From: an uncultured Anaerotruncus sp.
GTDB taxonomy: Bacteria > Bacillota > Clostridia > Oscillospirales > Ruminococcaceae
Assembly: GCA_910586875.1 (NCBI GenBank)
Contig: CAJUJI010000054.1
Coordinates: 1 to 16,468, forward strand
Direction: 5' to 3'
Length of the DNA stretch: 16,468 nucleotides
The position numbers were made by a program, and so were the translations under genes. Positions 14,418 to 16,468 of the stretch are shown one piece after another; position 1 is the stretch's first letter; every line of letters starts with the position of its first letter. The notes beneath the pieces were generated by a model, which did no database searches, had not been told where the DNA came from, and saw nothing but the letters and a program-made list of their open reading frames with translations.

Positions 14418-14809
14418 TTCTCCGGTGGAGCTTGCGATAACATCATTAGCATTATCATGCCTTGTGCTTCCAGACGGAACTATAGCCAGTATATAGAGGA
14501 TGGCATAACAGTTGCCAAACAGTATCACATCGAACCCCGCACTGTTGATTTGACCCCTGTGCGTGAGACTGCCGTGCAGTAGATTTCTGTCGCAGCAGAC
14601 CTCAATCAGCTGCTCTGACGAACCTCGCGCCCTGACTTCGGATGCTTACACTTTACGCTGTCGCCGCCAGCGAAGACCGCCTGGTCGCAGATACCAGCAA
14701 TCGTAGCGAAGCCTATGTGGGCTACTTTACCAAGTGGAGTGATGGTGCCCATGATTTCAATTTTATTTCTGGTCTGACAGTAACAGAAATCTATGTGTTT
14801 AAACGCCTG
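14418..14809 (+). pseudogene. nadE: Decayed NAD synthetase gene (nadE)
   Basis: Two frames hold successive parts of NadE, which amidates deamido-NAD. The first (14418-14582) reads FSGG, a remnant of the SGGxDS ATP P-loop, then jumps directly to DNIISIIMPCASR and DLTPVRE, implying that about 25-40 codons after the P-loop are deleted; it ends at a TAG. The second frame reads NLAP-stop-LRMLTLYAVAASEDRLVADTSNRSEAYVGYFTKWSDGAHDF. The stop TGA (about 14630) replaces the Arg expected in ITPRLRM, consistent with CGA to TGA. TSNRSE, GYFTKWSDG and LTVTEIY are clear NadE motifs. At about 14810 the frame passes without a stop into integrase sequence. N- and C-terminal parts are missing. Confidence 0.78.
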
Positions 14810-15512
14810 TCTACCAATTCAGCCATAGAAGTCATTCGTCCTCAAATAGACAATTTTGAGGCATCTTACTATGATGCGGAGCCTACAATCCTTTAATGTT
14901 GGCAGCATTCTATGGTATGCGGAGAAGTGAGGTACTTGGCTTGCGATGGAAGTCGATCGACTTCAGAAACAAAAAGATTACGATCAGCCATACTGTATCA
15001 CGTCTGAAGTTTAATGGACAGACACAGATGATAGCTAAGAACAAAACAAAGAATAAATATAGTTTTCGCACATTTCTTCTGATCCCTTAAGTGAAACAAG
15101 CACTTTTGAAGACCAAAGATGTGCAAAAATATAACTAGAAGCACTGTAAAGAAGCCTACGACACAAGATATCTCGAATATGTATGTGTGGATGAAATGGG
15201 GCCCTACTCAATCCAGACAGAGTTTCTCGTGGATTTACTGAGCATCTGAAAAAGCACGGATTCCCGCATATTCGTTATCATGATTTGAGACACACCTTTG
15301 CGACACGGGGGATTGAGAGCGGCATGGATATTTTGGTGCTGTCCAAAATTCTGGGCCACGCGAATCCGGAGACAACGCTGAAACTGTATGGGCACATTTT
15401 AGCGGATCACAAACGCAGCAGTATGCAAAAGGTTGGAAAGCTCTATTCCAGTTTGGTGGGGGAGCCGGAGGTGCCGGAAATGGAAGAAGAAGCCCCTCGC
15501 ATGAGAATGTGA
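14810..15512 (+). pseudogene. Broken tyrosine integrase of a conjugative-element type
   Basis: Catalytic-domain remains of a tyrosine recombinase like those of Tn916/Tn1549-family elements. In frame with the nadE remnant comes VIRPQIDNFEASYYDAE, ending at a TAA (14894-14896). The next frame continues LAAFYGMRRSEVLGLRWKSIDF (Arg I box), with about 15-20 codons apparently lost between. It then has in-frame stops (TAA 15088-15090 and a TAG near 15136), continues EAYDTRYLEYVCVDEMG, and shifts frame near 15200 to ALLNPDRVSRGFTEHLKKHGF. The last part keeps HDLRHTFAT (His-x-x-Arg), LGHA and the probable nucleophile Tyr in LKLYGHI, ending at 15512. The N-terminal DNA-binding arm is absent. It cannot make a working enzyme. 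15513-15665 contains no convincing gene. Confidence 0.85.
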
Positions 15513-15665
15513 GCAAAAATCGCTGTCAAATTGGTCGTCAGAAGTTCGCGTTGGAAGAGGAGGGGCTACATGGAAAAACAACCATTTGTGGGGTATTTTT
15601 GAGGGAAAAGCGGAAAATGACTATCAAACGTGACTGTTAGCGGAAGCTTGACAGTGATGCAGGGA

Positions 15666-15703
15666 AAAAGAAAAACGCCTCAACCGGTATGATTGAGGCG
15701 TTT
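15666..15703 (-). terminator. Terminator downstream of tRNA-fMet
   Basis: On the minus strand AAACGCCTCAA (15703-15693) pairs with TTGAGGCGTTT (15683-15673), 11 perfect bp with a 9-nt loop, followed by a T-rich tail. It sits 5 bases beyond the tRNA CCA end and fits as that transcript's terminator. Confidence 0.85.
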
Positions 15704-15707
15704 GTGA

Positions 15708-15784
15708 TGGTTGCGGAGGCAGGATTTGAACCTGCGGCCTTCGGGTTATGAGCCCGACGAGCTACCGAACTGCTCCACCCCGCG
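15708..15784 (-). tRNA. Initiator tRNA-Met (CAU)
   Basis: A 77-nt cloverleaf on the minus strand with CCA encoded. The acceptor stem has the initiator hallmark of an unpaired first base (C1 against A72). The anticodon loop is CTCATAA on a stem with three consecutive G-C pairs (GGG/CCC), also initiator-specific. The T arm has GGTTCAAATCC. A terminator follows immediately. Its 3' end faces the integrase remnant, a common arrangement at tRNA insertion sites. Confidence 0.96.
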
Positions 15785-15822
15785 ATATTGAATTTTTATG
15801 CACTGACTATGAATTTGGTTCG

Positions 15823-15838
15823 TCAGGTTATGAGCTCG
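15823..15838 (+). repeat. Imperfect copy of the tRNA-fMet anticodon arm
   Basis: TCAGGTTATGAGCTCG (15823-15838) matches TCGGGTTATGAGCCCG in the tRNA anticodon arm (15741-15756) at 14 of 16 positions, including 10 in a row, same orientation, 82 bp apart. It may be an attachment-site duplicate or chance. Confidence 0.35.
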
Positions 15839-15870
15839 TATAAGAATGTCCATTGTGTTCATCTGGTACG

Positions 15871-15921
15871 AATATGTCGCATTTTTGCGACATATTGGAC
15901 AACCTTCGTCGGGGGTTGTCC
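15871..15921 (+). other. Two adjacent strong hairpins
   Basis: AATATGTCGCA (15871-15881) and TGCGACATATT (15886-15896) form an 11-bp perfect stem with a TTTT loop. GGACAACC (15897-15904) and GGTTGTCC (15914-15921) form an 8-bp stem directly after it. No T run follows on either strand, so they are not obvious terminators. They occupy the 309-bp gap between the tRNA and the last gene. Confidence 0.7.
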
Positions 15922-15950
15922 GATTGTGTCCATTATGTCCTGTTGTGTCC
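15917..15950 (+). repeat. Helically phased TGTCC repeats
   Basis: TGTCC occurs at 15917, 15927, 15936 and 15946, a spacing of 10, 9 and 10 bp, so all copies face the same side of the helix; an extra copy lies at 15847. The pattern resembles short iterons or a multi-site operator. No binding protein is known. Confidence 0.5.
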
Positions 15951-16093
15951 GTCGTCAAAAAATGACTGTCAGCTTTCAGCAGGGATTTTGCGCCCTTTTG
16001 CTGAAGTTCACAAAAAGTTTACAAATCATCGGGCAACCAGCCGGACGATTTCAGAAATTTAAGAAAAAATAAAGGGAAAAAGGAGTATTTCTT

Positions 16094-16432
16094 ATGGATA
16101 ATTCTATCTTGAAAAACACGACACAAATCGCCAATATCAACTATCTAGCGGTAACAGAATCAGAGCAGATTTGGGCATCTATTTGGGAGGATGATCAGGA
16201 CCCATATCCGTTTTATCTGATGTGGCTGATTGGAATGGTTGAACGACTGGAAAAAGTGGGGGATGAGAATGGTGTTGCGATTATGCTGTCCACATTATAT
16301 GAATCGCTAAAGATGGAGATACCATCAATTTTACCACAACTTGTGAGAGAACATAGGGTTGTAGACTTTGCAAGAGAACTTATGTTGGATTTATTGGATT
16401 TGGCAGATATAGGGTATGATACAACAACATAA
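16094..16432 (+). CDS. Hypothetical 112-residue protein
   Basis: Not recognised. The ATG follows AAAAAGGAG at good distance and the frame has natural-looking composition: acidic (many Glu and Asp), largely alpha-helical in character, with Trp-rich WASIWEDDQDPYPFYLMWLIGMVERLEK around residues 27-55 and a leucine-rich amphipathic C-terminus (ARELMLDLLDLADIGYD). No signal peptide or clear membrane segment, although YPFYLMWLIGMV is hydrophobic. No Cys or His cluster, so no metal site is suggested. It is AT-richer than the nitrogen genes, like element-borne genes. Sixteen bases of the following sequence hold no terminator. A small regulatory or element-associated protein is possible, but nothing shows it. 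Confidence 0.65.
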   Translation: MDNSILKNTTQIANINYLAVTESEQIWASIWEDDQDPYPFYLMWLIGMVERLEKVGDENGVAIMLSTLYESLKMEIPSILPQLVREHRVVDFARELMLDLLDLADIGYDTTT

Positions 16433-16468
16433 GAAAAGCGAACTAAGAAGCACCTTGCATATACAAGG

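Noticed and set aside
14063..14458. A 131-codon minus-strand frame at the pyrG end
   Set aside because: Overlaps the conserved pyrG C-terminus and pseudogene debris, with no family motif.
15571..15603. Ten-codon frame after a GGAGGGG ribosome-like site
   Set aside because: Too short, no context, in mobile-element debris.
15746..15958. A 70-codon minus-strand frame with a Thr/His/Asn-rich start
   Set aside because: Its end overlaps the tRNA and its start is simply translation of the TGTCC repeats; no ribosome site.
1..16468. CRISPR arrays or complete insertion sequences
   Set aside because: No regularly spaced repeats of suitable length and no intact transposase with terminal repeats were seen.

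Overview
The window looks like a chromosomal segment from a gut-type Firmicute (class Clostridia, probably near the Oscillospiraceae/Ruminococcaceae; inferred from protein families and signals, not from a search). Supporting signs are strong GGAGG-type ribosome sites, a T-box leader, Rho-independent terminators, type III glutamine synthetase, a split ferredoxin-type glutamate synthase, an ANTAR regulator, and debris resembling Tn1549/Tn916-family conjugative elements.

Layout. 1-672: decayed, frameshifted membrane-protein gene that looks like part of a conjugative element. 666-792 (-): 5' fragment of purC abutting that debris. 795-2375 (-): asnB, preceded by a T-box leader (about 2400-2640) whose specifier reads AAC (Asn). 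2910-4622 (-): ammonium channel fused to a P-II domain. 4667-6763 (-): glnN, type III glutamine synthetase, in one operon with the channel. 6764-7060: divergent control region with two promoters, each followed by a leader terminator. 7061-12270 (+): operon of three glutamate synthase pieces, a short type I glutamine synthetase-like protein and an ANTAR antiterminator. 12420-14147 (+): pyrG with its own promoter and leader terminator. 14144-15512 (+): wreckage consisting of a probable carB 3' fragment, a deleted and nonsense-mutated nadE, and a broken tyrosine integrase fused in frame to the nadE remnant. 15708-15784 (-): initiator tRNA-Met. 15785-16093: two strong hairpins and a phased TGTCC array. 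16094-16432 (+): unrecognised 112-residue protein.

How it works together. The intact genes form a complete ammonium-assimilation set: import (Amt), sensing (P-II), ammonia fixation into glutamine (GlnN), transfer to glutamate (ferredoxin-type GOGAT), and glutamine-amide use (AsnB, PyrG; formerly CarB and NadE).

Main candidate novelty. The glnN, gltB-operon and pyrG transcripts each appear to start with the same small element: a 5-bp stem closed by C-G, with a hexaloop ending G-G-pyrimidine. In each case the loop is part of the 5' arm of a following terminator, so hairpin and terminator exclude each other. The gene for an RNA-binding ANTAR protein ends the middle operon. This suggests a local antitermination regulon tying nitrogen assimilation to CTP synthesis. 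The hairpins and terminators are read directly from the sequence; the regulator-target link is inference.
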